NCBI RefSeq assembly: GCF_016464385.1 | Contig: NZ_JADMLH010000033.1 | Location: 1-50,966, forward strand | Length of the DNA stretch: 50,966 nucleotides | DNA from: Nucisporomicrobium flavum | GTDB lineage: Bacteria; Actinomycetota; Actinomycetes; Mycobacteriales; Micromonosporaceae | Direction of reading: 5' to 3' | Shown: in pieces, positions 1-6,919 of the stretch | How positions within the stretch are numbered: position 1 is the stretch's first letter | How the letters are laid out: each line of letters opens with the position of its first letter | The notes under the pieces: model-generated | Database searches by the model: none | What the model saw: the letters and a program-made list of their open reading frames with translations, nothing else | Told to the model about the DNA's origin: nothing | Position numbers and translations under genes: made by a program

Positions 1-115
1 GTGTTACTCACCCGTTCGCCGCTCGAGTACCCCCGAAAGGGCCTTTCCGCTCGACTTGCATGTGTTAAGCACGCCGCCAGCGTTCGTCCTGAGCCAGGAT
101 CAAACTCTCCAACAA
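1..115 (-). rRNA. rrs: 16S ribosomal RNA, 5' end (partial)
   Basis: Read on the minus strand, the bases from about 115 down to 1 give the conserved 16S start: the 27F primer site (AGAGTTTGATCCTGGCTC) begins at 108, followed by the invariant block leading to CTTAACACATGCAAGTCGAG. The mature 5' end is placed near 115 by alignment to the E. coli numbering, in which AGAGTTTGATC starts at base 8. The gene runs off the left edge of the window, so only about 115 bases are present. Confidence 0.97.
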
Positions 116-222
116 AAACTTGAAAAGCGTCCCGGCAACATGTAATGCTGCCAAAGGAATCCAACCAAACCAAAAGGCCTGGCCGGGGTAAATCATCAAT
201 TGGCACTGGCTTATCAAGCACC

Positions 223-280
223 CTGTTGAGTTCTCAAAGAACAACCACACACCGGCAAACTTGCCGCCTTACTCGGCGGC
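223..280 (-). promoter_or_regulatory. rrn leader: hairpin (boxB-like) plus boxA antitermination site
   Basis: In the direction of 16S transcription there is first a hairpin with perfect arms GCCGCC/GGCGGC (263-268 and 275-280, six-base loop). It is followed by TTGTTCTTTGAGAACTCAAC (boxA-like, within 223-244). The order hairpin then TGTTCTTTGAGAACT is the usual NusB/S10 antitermination layout of actinobacterial rRNA leaders. The rest of 116-222 is AT-richer leader that probably pairs with the 16S/23S spacer for RNase III processing (inference). Confidence 0.75.
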
Positions 281-302
281 CCGCCCCCGGGGCACTCGTT
301 CA

Positions 303-331
303 ACTTTACTCGCGCTCTTTCCGGCCGTCAA
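303..331 (-). promoter_or_regulatory. rrn promoter, proximal
   Basis: On the minus strand there is TTGACG (326-331), a 17-base spacer and TAAAGT (303-308), close to the vegetative sigma-70 consensus. Transcription would start near 296, just before the boxB/boxA leader and about 180 bases before the mature 16S end. This is the best promoter-like sequence in the leader region. Confidence 0.75.
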
Positions 332-484
332 ATCCGGGGTTTTCCCGGTTTGGCGATTCGTAATTCGCGCAAGCTCCTCGATCCGTCTCTCCGAATTGAG
401 GCCGCGAACGACCTTAACCGAAGCGATTTCCTGAGGTTTGGCAGGCCGTCCGCTTCTGCGTCCGTTTCCCTGCCGACTTGAAGA

Positions 485-513
485 ACTCTACCCGGTCGGC
501 TTCGCGGCTCCAA
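485..513 (-). promoter_or_regulatory. rrn promoter, distal candidate
   Basis: On the minus strand TTGGAG (508-513), a 17-base spacer and TAGAGT (485-490) fit a second vegetative promoter upstream of the proximal one. Multiple tandem promoters are usual for rRNA operons. The -35 match is weaker, so this is tentative. Nothing else convincing was found in 514-706, the stretch between this site and the tyrS stop. Confidence 0.4.
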
Positions 514-706
514 ATCGGCCCCTCGAAGGGGTCTGGTCCGCACCGCCCGGTCCAGCTCCGTGGTGATCATCCACCGTCGGACCTGGGTTCTTCCCACCCG
601 CGGAAGGCACTCGAACGATCCTCGATCGTCGCGAACCACCCCGCGGGCAGGAAGAAAGTTACGTCGCGGAGCCGCGCGGCCGCAAATCCGCTGGACTTGA
701 CCTGCG

Positions 707-1981
707 TCACACCCGTTCGACGCCGGCGAAGGTGCGCTTGCCCTTCCTGAGGACGAGGAAGCGGCCCTGCAACAGCGCCGTCTCCGGAACCGTTGCTTCC
801 GGGTCCGTGACGCGCTCGTTGTTCACGTACGCACCGCCCTCGGCGATGGTCCGGCGCGCCTCTCCCCCGCTCTTCACCAGGCCCGTCTGCTGCAGCAGCG
901 CGGTGACGGGCGGGAGCTCACCGCGTACCTCCATCAGGCCGGCCTCGGACAGCGCGGCCCGCAGCGTGTCTGCCGAGAGTTCGGCCAGGGATCCTCGGCC
1001 GAACAACGCTTGGCTTGCCGTGACCGCCTGCTTGGCTTCGTCCTCGCCGTGCACGAGAGCCGTGATCTCGTAGGCCAGCTCGCGCTGGGCCAGGCGGGCC
1101 TGAGGGCGCTCCGCGGTCGCCTTCTCCAGCTCCTCGATCTCCTCGCGGGGCTTGAAGCTGAAGTAACGCAGGTACTTGGAGACGTCGCGGTCGTCGGCGT
1201 TGACCCAGAACTGGTAGAACGCGTACGGCGAGGTCATGGTCGGATCGAGCCACGTGGCACCGCCGGCCGTCTTGCCGAACTTCGTGCCGTCGGCCTTCAG
1301 GACCAGCGGGGTCGTGAAGGCATGCACGGGACCACCACCGCGACGGCGCACGAAGTCCACGCCGGCCGTGATGTTGCCCCACTGGTCGGAGCCGCCGAAC
1401 TGCAGTGTGCACGCGTGGCGCTGGTGCAGCTCGTAGAAGTCGTTGGCCTGCAGCAACTGGTAGCTGAACTCCGTGAAGCTGATGCCGCTCTCGAGACGGT
1501 TGCGCACGACGTCGCGCGCGAGCATCTTGTTGACCGGGAAGTGCTTGCCGACGTCCCGCAGGAAGTCGATCACCGACAGCTCACCGGTCCAGTCGAGGTT
1601 GTTCACCAGCGTCGCGGCGTTGGCGCCCTCGTAGTCGACGAACGGCGCAAGCTGATCGCGGATGCGCAGGACCCAGCCGGCCGTCACCTCGCGGGGGTTG
1701 AGCTGCCGCTCGGACGACCTGCCGCCCGGATCGCCGATCTGGCCCGTGGCGCCGCCGACGAGCAGCAGCGGCTTGTGGCCGGCGAGCTGGAGGCGACGGG
1801 CGGTGACGACCTGCATCAGGTTGCCGACGTGCAACGAGGGCGCGGTCGGGTCGAAGCCCACGTAGAACGTGATCGAGCCGCCGTCGAGATGCTTTCGCAG
1901 CTCATCGGGGTCGGTCGAGTCCTGGATCAGTCCGCGCCACTGCATGTCGTCAACGAGAGTCACGGACCGATTGTCCTGCAT
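707..1981 (-). CDS. tyrS: tyrosine--tRNA ligase
   Basis: Charges tRNA-Tyr with tyrosine in the cytoplasm; a class I aminoacyl-tRNA synthetase. The 424-residue product has the HIGH-type motif LHVGN (about 50-54) after GFDPTAPS. It also has the tyrosine-pocket stretch QFGGSDQWGN (about 194-203), the KMSKS equivalent KFGKT (about 234-238), and a C-terminal S4-like RNA-binding domain from about 355. The length is normal for the short bacterial TyrRS group. The start is either ATG at 1981 or GTG at 1963; an AGGA about 11 bases before the latter makes it a real alternative. The frame stays open well upstream, but that part is antisense to the PPK2 gene. The gene is divergent from the PPK2 gene and points towards the rRNA promoters. 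Confidence 0.97.
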   Translation of the reverse strand: MQDNRSVTLVDDMQWRGLIQDSTDPDELRKHLDGGSITFYVGFDPTAPSLHVGNLMQVVTARRLQLAGHKPLLLVGGATGQIGDPGGRSSERQLNPREVTAGWVLRIRDQLAPFVDYEGANAATLVNNLDWTGELSVIDFLRDVGKHFPVNKMLARDVVRNRLESGISFTEFSYQLLQANDFYELHQRHACTLQFGGSDQWGNITAGVDFVRRRGGGPVHAFTTPLVLKADGTKFGKTAGGATWLDPTMTSPYAFYQFWVNADDRDVSKYLRYFSFKPREEIEELEKATAERPQARLAQRELAYEITALVHGEDEAKQAVTASQALFGRGSLAELSADTLRAALSEAGLMEVRGELPPVTALLQQTGLVKSGGEARRTIAEGGAYVNNERVTDPEATVPETALLQGRFLVLRKGKRTFAGVERV

Positions 1982-2084
1982 GCCGGTCCATGATTCACAC
2001 CGGGATTCAGACGATCTGCTTACGGTCCGTCTCCGGGACCCGCTTCGGGATGCTTTCGTCGTACGCAGGTGCCAGGCTTGCCCC

Positions 2085-2879
2085 ATGAGTCGCCTGGGAT
2101 CCGCCGAGCCGCCCGTCGAGCTGTCCAAGAAGAAGGCCGCCGCCAAGCTGGAAGAGGCCCAGCAGCGGCTGCTCAGGCTACGTCTGCTCCTGGGCGGCCA
2201 GATCGGCGAGAAGAAAATCGGTCCACCGCTGTGCGTGGTCTTCGAGGGCTGGGACGCCTCGGGCAAGGGGGGCGCGATCAAGCGCCTCGTCAGCCCGCTC
2301 GACCCCCGCCACGTGCGGGTCTCCCAGTTCGCCGCGCCCACCTATGACGAGAAGAGGCATCACTTCCTGTGGCGCTTCTGGCCCAAGCTGCCTGGCTGGG
2401 GCGGCATGGCGGTCTTCGACCGGTCCTGGTACGGCCGGGTGCTGGTCGAACGGGTGGAGGAGTTCGCGACCAAGGAACAGTGGCGCCGGGCGTACGACGA
2501 GATCGTGGAATTCGAACGCACCCTCACGGCGGAGGGGATGGTCATGGTCAAGTTCTGGATGCACGTCTCGCCGGAGGAGCAACTGCGGCGTTTCGAGAGC
2601 CGCGCCAACGACCCGCTCCGGACGTGGAAGCTGACCGAGGAGGACTGGCGCAACCGCGAGAAGCGGCCGGCGTACGAGGCTGCGGTCGAGGAGATGCTCA
2701 AGCGGACGAGCCACGAGAGGGCGCCGTGGCATGTCGTCCCGGGAGACAGCAAGCACTATGCGCGGCTCGCCGTGGTCGAGACGGTGTGCGAGTCCATCGA
2801 GTCGGAGCTGAGGCGGCGGGGCTGGGATCTGGACGCGCCCACGGAGACGGAATCCGGTACGCAGACCGCCAACAAGTGA
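2085..2879 (+). CDS. polyphosphate kinase 2 (PPK2) family protein
   Basis: Predicted polyphosphate-dependent nucleotide kinase of 264 residues. It would transfer phosphate from polyphosphate to a nucleoside mono- or diphosphate. The single-domain PPK2 fold is shown by the Walker A region GWDASGKGG (about 55-63), the AVFDRSWYGR Walker B segment (about 109-118) and the lid region rich in Arg/Lys (about 165-190). Which PPK2 class it belongs to (AMP or ADP/GDP acceptor) cannot be settled by eye. The ATG at 2085 is the first in-frame start giving the usual length; the frame is open further upstream but that part is antisense to tyrS. It is convergent with an adenylate kinase gene only 23 bases away, which would use the ADP/AMP pool it affects. 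Confidence 0.9.
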   Translation: MSRLGSAEPPVELSKKKAAAKLEEAQQRLLRLRLLLGGQIGEKKIGPPLCVVFEGWDASGKGGAIKRLVSPLDPRHVRVSQFAAPTYDEKRHHFLWRFWPKLPGWGGMAVFDRSWYGRVLVERVEEFATKEQWRRAYDEIVEFERTLTAEGMVMVKFWMHVSPEEQLRRFESRANDPLRTWKLTEEDWRNREKRPAYEAAVEEMLKRTSHERAPWHVVPGDSKHYARLAVVETVCESIESELRRRGWDLDAPTETESGTQTANK

Positions 2880-2886
2880 GTCGCAG

Positions 2887-2902
2887 CCGTCGCGGCGGAC
2901 GG
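2887..2902. terminator. weak hairpin between convergent genes
   Basis: CCGTC (2887-2891) and GACGG (2898-2902) can form a five-pair stem with a GCGGCG loop in the 23-base gap between the PPK2 and adenylate kinase stop codons. There is no T tract. It could end transcription on both strands, but support is weak. Confidence 0.25.
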
Positions 2903-3571
2903 TCAGCGTGAGGTCGAGTTGGTGCTCGGGACGTACGGCGGGAGGTTGAGGGCTTTGCGGATCTGCTGCTGGACCTCGTCCGCGCCGGGGCGGGCGTCGA
3001 TGTCGTGGACGACCTCCTTGCGGCCGAAGAGCTCGAGGACGGGACGGGTCTTCTCGTGATAGTCACGCAGGCGTGCCGTCAGTGCCTCGGGGGTGTCGTC
3101 GTCGCGGACGACAAGCTCGGTGCCGCAGATCTCGCAGCGGCCCTCGACCTCCGGGCGGTCCGCGATCAGGTTGTAATCCATCCCGCAGTTCGGGCAGAGC
3201 CGGCGGGCGAGCACGCGCCGGCGTACCTCGTCGTCGGGGAGTTCGAGGTGGATGACGCCGTCGATGTCGAAGCTCTCCATGAAGAACTCCGCCTGGCGGC
3301 CGTTGCGCGGGAAGCCGTCGATGATGAAGCCGAAGTTCCAGTCGTGGTCGTCGAGGCGGTTGCGCACCACGGATTCGACCAGGTCGTCGCTGATCAGTTC
3401 ACCGGCGCTCATGGCGCGGCGGACCTGTGCGCCCAGCTTGGTGTGATGCTGCACGTGCCAGCGGAAGATGTCGCCGACGCTGATGTGGACGAGGTCGAGG
3501 TCGGCGGCGAGCAGCTGACTCTGCGTACCCTTGCCGCTGCCCTGCACGCCCATGATCACGTACTTGCGCAT
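2903..3571 (-). CDS. adenylate kinase family protein with zinc-binding lid
   Basis: Nucleoside monophosphate kinase, 222 residues, expected to interconvert AMP + ATP and 2 ADP. It has the P-loop GVQGSGKGT (8-16), the NMP-binding segment with ISVGDIFR, DGFPRN (about 85-90) and a zinc-binding lid with two CxxC pairs (C126/C129 and C146/C149). An Arg/Asp stretch completes the lid. The ATG at 3571 is preceded by AGGGGA. The usual actinobacterial adk sits between secY and map in the ribosomal protein cluster; this one does not, so it may be a second, paralogous enzyme. The upstream gene stops 14 bases before it, so both are probably cotranscribed. Confidence 0.88.
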   Translation of the reverse strand: MRKYVIMGVQGSGKGTQSQLLAADLDLVHISVGDIFRWHVQHHTKLGAQVRRAMSAGELISDDLVESVVRNRLDDHDWNFGFIIDGFPRNGRQAEFFMESFDIDGVIHLELPDDEVRRRVLARRLCPNCGMDYNLIADRPEVEGRCEICGTELVVRDDDTPEALTARLRDYHEKTRPVLELFGRKEVVHDIDARPGADEVQQQIRKALNLPPYVPSTNSTSR

Positions 3572-3585
3572 CGTGTCGTCCCCTC

Positions 3586-4284
3586 TCAGGCCGCCGCGCC
3601 GAGGCGCAGCGGACCCGGCGCCATGCGTCCGTCGAGTCCTGTGGGGTCGATGCTCCACCCTTCGGCGACGCGGAGCACGTCGTGCTCGGAGACCAGCACC
3701 GTCGAGGCGTCGCCGCCACTGGCTCTGACCTCGCCGCCCTCGTCGAGGAGCTGGGTCAATTCGACATCGAGCGACGCGAGCATCGACTCGTCGAGGGGCT
3801 GCTCCGGGTCGGGGTCGTCATCGTCGAGCCGGTACGTCGCGGGCAGGCCGGTGGCCAGCTCGACCTCGTCCGGATCGCCGTACCAGGAGGTGACGTCGCC
3901 TGTCTGCCCCACGTACCCGAAGGCGCGGATGAGGGTGCCGTCGGCGGCCCGTTGCCAGCGGTGGGTTTCGGTCACCCGGTGCGTCGCGAACAGCTGGACC
4001 TCGGTCTGGAGTCGCTTCGACAGGTCGGTCAGGTCGAGGGCCGTCTCCGGGCGCAGGAGAAAACGTCCCACCACGAGGACCCATGTGGATCCGTCGGCGC
4101 CGGGAAGGGGCGGCGTCACGGCCACCCGGTCGTCCGTCAGGTGCGCGAGGTCTATGCCGTCGCGCCAGGGGACGTGGCCCAGGTCGCGAAGGCCGAGTGT
4201 GGCCAGGACCTCGGCCGGGTCACCGTCGCGAATGGCCAGCCATGCCTGCTTGCCGCCGAAACCGACCATGACGTCCTTGTCCAT
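3586..4284 (-). CDS. conserved hypothetical protein upstream of adenylate kinase
   Basis: No family recognised. The 232-residue protein is acidic, has no signal peptide or membrane span, and starts with a glycine-rich MVGFGGKQAWLAI stretch. It contains alternating beta-rich segments and an Asp/Glu-rich region (RLDDDDPDPEQP) near residue 165. It ends 14 bases before the adenylate kinase start, so an operon is likely. The start is uncertain: ATG at 4284 is used here, while a TTG at 4305 and GTGs between them are in frame. It might be a partner or regulator of nucleotide metabolism only by context. Confidence 0.7.
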   Translation of the reverse strand: MDKDVMVGFGGKQAWLAIRDGDPAEVLATLGLRDLGHVPWRDGIDLAHLTDDRVAVTPPLPGADGSTWVLVVGRFLLRPETALDLTDLSKRLQTEVQLFATHRVTETHRWQRAADGTLIRAFGYVGQTGDVTSWYGDPDEVELATGLPATYRLDDDDPDPEQPLDESMLASLDVELTQLLDEGGEVRASGGDASTVLVSEHDVLRVAEGWSIDPTGLDGRMAPGPLRLGAAA

Positions 4285-4628
4285 GTCCACCACGGTAGTG
4301 GGCAACCTTGCCGTAGTGCGGGTTATGCCCGGTCGGACGGGGGTGAGTGACTGACGGATCTGCGTGGGTGGAGGTGCGGGCGGGTCCTAGGGAGTGAGCT
4401 CCGGAGCCCGAGTGGTTGGGCGGACGCGGAGTCGCGAGCGTGAGGCGGCAAGCGCGCGGCCGTGCGAGCGCAAGGCGCGAGACCGCAAGCGGCGGCGGGG
4501 CCGCAGGCGGGAGGTCCAGAGCGCGCGGCGACGAGCCGTAGAGGTCACGGCCACCGGGCGTAAGGCGAGCGCCCGGCCGCAGGCCGCAAAACCGCGAGGC
4601 CTCAGACCGCGAGGCCGCACGACCGCGA

Positions 4629-4716
4629 GCGCGCGAGCGCAAGCCCCCGGGCGCGCGAGCGCAAGAGCCCGGGCGCGCGAGCGCAAGAGCCCGGGCGCGC
4701 GACCGCAAGACCGCGG
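4629..4716. repeat. four-copy 22-bp GC-rich tandem repeat in a gene-free stretch
   Basis: Four adjacent 22-bp units start at 4629, 4651, 4673 and 4695. The two middle copies are identical (GCGCGCGAGCGCAAG then AGCCCGG) and the outer ones differ at a few bases. The array lies in the 4306-4751 intergenic stretch, which is almost entirely G/C-rich low-complexity sequence full of GCGAG/CGCAAG motifs. No credible gene, promoter or RNA was seen in the rest of that stretch; long open frames there are a by-product of lacking A/T stops. Confidence 0.8.
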
Positions 4717-4751
4717 CCGCGCGGCGCGAGCGTGGCGTTGGGCGGCAGGGG

Positions 4752-5303
4752 TTATGCCCAGCCGTAGTCGCGGCGGAGGGCGTCCGCTACCTGGTCGAAG
4801 CGGGTGCGGTCGAGGACTGCTCCTTCGCGGCGGATGCCGTCCTCGTCGACCTCCAGGATGCGGTCGAGGCGGATCCAGCTGGGCCGGGATTCGCGGTCCC
4901 AGGCGCCGGGGCCGAGGGCGAGCCAGTTGCGTTGGCCGTCGCGTTCGCTCTGGCTGGAGAGCATCAGGCCGAGGAGCGTACGGCCGTCTCGGCCCACGAC
5001 GAGGACGGGGCGGTCCTTGCCCTGGTTCGGATCGTCCTCGTATGTGACCCAGGTCCAGACGACTTCGCCCGGGTCGGCGTCGCCGTCGAGGTTGGGGCTG
5101 TACTCCAGGTGGCGGCCTCGTTGGGCGGTGGGGACGTGGCGCGACGACGAGTGGGGGGTCCCGCGGGAGATGGTGCCGGGGGACGCTGCGCCAGGGGACG
5201 CCGTGCCGGTGGACGCTGTGCCCTGCGGGGTGCGGGTGCGGCCGCCGGCGATGCGGCGGAGCGTGTCGGCGATGCCGTTGAGGAGTCTGCTCACGACCGG
5301 CAC
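4752..5303 (-). CDS. PemK/MazF-like toxin-fold protein
   Basis: The 183-residue protein has a PemK/MazF-like core from about residue 75: PGEVVWTWVTYEDD, then the conserved KDRPVLVVGRDG strand, LGLMLSS, and a C-terminal helix ending DYGWA. Family members are mRNA endoribonucleases, usually paired with an antitoxin. Here no antitoxin gene adjoins it, and about 70 N-terminal residues precede the core. That extension is a short hydrophobic/basic start plus a Thr/Ser/Gly/Pro repeat linker (TAS-TGTAS-PGAAS-PG). A stand-alone regulatory or housekeeping RNase is therefore as likely as a toxin. GTG start at 5303; GTG at 5294 is an alternative, and no good ribosome site is visible for either. Confidence 0.75.
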   Translation of the reverse strand: MPVVSRLLNGIADTLRRIAGGRTRTPQGTASTGTASPGAASPGTISRGTPHSSSRHVPTAQRGRHLEYSPNLDGDADPGEVVWTWVTYEDDPNQGKDRPVLVVGRDGRTLLGLMLSSQSERDGQRNWLALGPGAWDRESRPSWIRLDRILEVDEDGIRREGAVLDRTRFDQVADALRRDYGWA

Positions 5304-5306
5304 TGT

Positions 5307-5328
5307 AACCAGTCGTGAACCAGTCGTG
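5307..5328. promoter_or_regulatory. 11-bp direct repeat at the PemK/MazF-like start, possible operator
   Basis: AACCAGTCGTG occurs twice in tandem at 5307-5317 and 5318-5328, immediately upstream of the PemK/MazF-like start on the minus strand. CACGACCGG at 5292-5300, inside the start of the coding region, is an inverted near-copy. Clustered half-sites at the 5' end fit autoregulation, as in toxin-antitoxin operons, but this is inference. Confidence 0.35.
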
Positions 5329-5331
5329 GGG

Positions 5332-5520
5332 CTGCCCGCGCGATGCCCGAGCCGGGACGAGACGCGCCCTGCCCGCGCGATGCGCGAGCCGGGGACAAGA
5401 CGCAGGGGCTACCTGCGCGATGCGCGAGCCGGGGACAAGACCGAGCCGGGGACAAGACCGAGCCGGGGACAAGACCGAGCTGGGGACAGGACCGAGAGGG
5501 GACAAGACGCAGGGCGGCGG
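5332..5520. repeat. two-level tandem repeat array (about 38-bp and 17-bp units)
   Basis: Three degenerate units of about 38 bp, each with CTGCCCGCGCGATGC then GAGCCGGGGACAAGAC, are followed by further shorter 17-bp units (GAGCCGGGGACAAGACC) without the first half. The last copies are diverged (GAGCTGGGGACAGGACC, then GAGAGGGGACAAGACG). The array fills the gap between the PemK/MazF-like gene and the next gene. Read on the minus strand it would be transcribed after the XRE operon. Confidence 0.85.
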
Positions 5521-5524
5521 GTTG

Positions 5525-6718
5525 TTACTCCACCGGGCGGTAGGCGACCTCCGGCAGCAGCAGCCCCGCCCACGAGGGCTTCCACTCCTGCGAACGACCG
5601 TCGATCTCCGCTCTCAGGTGGCTTCGCCATGGTCCTGAGCGGCCGTTGTCCTCCCACCAGGACGGCCAGGAGTCGTAGAAGCGTTCCACCGTCACCTCCG
5701 CCGCCGTCGTTTCGATGCGGACGAAGAGCCAGCTTCCGTACGCGTCGTCCGCTTCTGCCTGGCGGAGGTTGCGGATGAGGGTGCTGAGGTCTCGGAAGGT
5801 TCCCAGGCTTCCTTCGTCCGGGTTGTCGGCCGGTGGGTGGTTGCCGTGGCGGGCCGACACCGTCGTGTTGTCGGCGTACGCGAGGAGGGAGCAGCGGCCG
5901 TCGCCCGCCGGGGCATGGGTTCTCAGCCAGGTCACCAGCGCGCCGAGTTCTCCGGTCGGGACCGGTGCCGGGCGGTTGCGTTCGGGTTCGGTGTGCATGG
6001 CCGACCAGATGAGCCGGTCGTGTTCCGTCTCGCTGAGCTTGCGGACGGTGCGGCGTGGCGGGCGGGTTCCCTCCGCGCTGACCGGGACCACTGTGCCGGG
6101 GAGGAGGCCTGCTCGGCGGGCGACTGCGTGGCCGGCGTACGCGTCGAAGGTGGGTAGGTCGTCGAGCAGGGCCTGGAGGGACTCTTCGTCGAAACGGTGG
6201 AGCAGGCGGTCTGCCACCGTGGCGATCCGGGCGCGTTCGGTGGGGGTGTCGGCCGGGTGCTTGCCCCATTCGAAGACGATGCCGATGAGTTCGGCGCGGG
6301 CCGCCTCGTCGGTCAGGACCGGGCCCGCGGTCGCGGTCAGGCCGTCGTTGACGCCTTCCGGGTACGCGGCCCGGCTCCAGTGGCCGTCGTCGTACCAGAG
6401 GGCGTAGCCGAGCTGGTCCTGGCCGGCGTGCCGGAGGAGGTCGTCCCACGGCACCCACTCCGGCGCGTCCGCGAGGAGGTCGATCGGGGGTTCCTCGTAG
6501 GTGGTGTCGCTGTATTCGTGGTCGTAGCCGTACAGGACCGCGCGGCCGGCTTCGATGAGGGTGAGGTGGGACCAGTTGCCGCCGCCGTCGTCGTGGTGGG
6601 CTCCCGTCTCGTCCACCGTCCAGGTGTCGTCGAAGCCGAGGGCGGTGAGCGCGGCGGCCAGCGTGGCCCAGCGGTGCCACATCGGGCCGGGGGCGGGCAG
6701 GTCTGCGGGAACGGTCAC
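5525..6718 (-). CDS. hypothetical protein, third gene of the XRE/DUF397 operon
   Basis: No family recognised. The 397-residue protein is acidic and Trp-rich, cytoplasmic by appearance, with no signal or membrane span. Visible segments are a first part resembling an Imm/SMI-like small domain (WATLAAALTALGFDD, then HLTLIEAGRAVLYGYD), a middle alpha-helical part, and a C-terminal part with FYDSWPSWWEDNG near residue 355. The last motif is reminiscent of YezG-type immunity folds, but that is only an impression. GTG start at 6718, 9 bases after the DUF397 stop, so it should be cotranscribed with the regulator pair. This suggests it may be the functional output of that module. Confidence 0.75.
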   Translation of the reverse strand: MTVPADLPAPGPMWHRWATLAAALTALGFDDTWTVDETGAHHDDGGGNWSHLTLIEAGRAVLYGYDHEYSDTTYEEPPIDLLADAPEWVPWDDLLRHAGQDQLGYALWYDDGHWSRAAYPEGVNDGLTATAGPVLTDEAARAELIGIVFEWGKHPADTPTERARIATVADRLLHRFDEESLQALLDDLPTFDAYAGHAVARRAGLLPGTVVPVSAEGTRPPRRTVRKLSETEHDRLIWSAMHTEPERNRPAPVPTGELGALVTWLRTHAPAGDGRCSLLAYADNTTVSARHGNHPPADNPDEGSLGTFRDLSTLIRNLRQAEADDAYGSWLFVRIETTAAEVTVERFYDSWPSWWEDNGRSGPWRSHLRAEIDGRSQEWKPSWAGLLLPEVAYRPVE

Positions 6719-6727
6719 CCGGGCAGG

Positions 6728-6919
6728 TTATTGCTCCTTGAGCTCCGTGATGAACGCCTGCCACGTGTCGCGGGGAAAGATCAGGGCCGGGCCTTCGGGG
6801 TCCTTGCTGTCGCGGACCGCCACGATGCCGGGCAGGTTGTCCGCGACCTCCACGCAGTCGCCGCCGTTGCTGCCGCTGCGGGTGCTCTTGTGCCACCGGG
6901 CACCGGTCAGGTCAGCCAT
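6728..6919 (-). CDS. DUF397 domain protein
   Basis: Small 63-residue protein with the full DUF397 pattern: W-x-KS-x-RS near the start (WHKSTRSGSNGG), then CVEVA, VAVRDSKDPEGP, and the C-terminal FPRDTWQAFI. In actinomycetes DUF397 proteins are encoded beside XRE/DUF5753 regulators (the WhiJ/AbaA-type modules of Streptomyces), where they affect development and antibiotic production. The ATG at 6919 overlaps the end of the regulator gene by 8 bases, with AAGGAG just before it inside that gene, so the two are translationally coupled. The molecular role is unknown. Confidence 0.93.
   Translation of the reverse strand: MADLTGARWHKSTRSGSNGGDCVEVADNLPGIVAVRDSKDPEGPALIFPRDTWQAFITELKEQ

Noticed and set aside
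65..750. Short open frames in the 16S 5' end and rRNA leader
   Set aside because: They fall in a ribosomal RNA gene, its promoters and boxA; no conserved protein sequence is visible.
4387..5047. Arg/Pro-rich open frames on both strands in the repeat regions
   Set aside because: They consist of translated tandem repeats and read into the PemK/MazF-like gene in other frames; no start site or domain.
5332..5520. Possible CRISPR array
   Set aside because: Units are contiguous without unique spacers and decay gradually; no cas genes are present.
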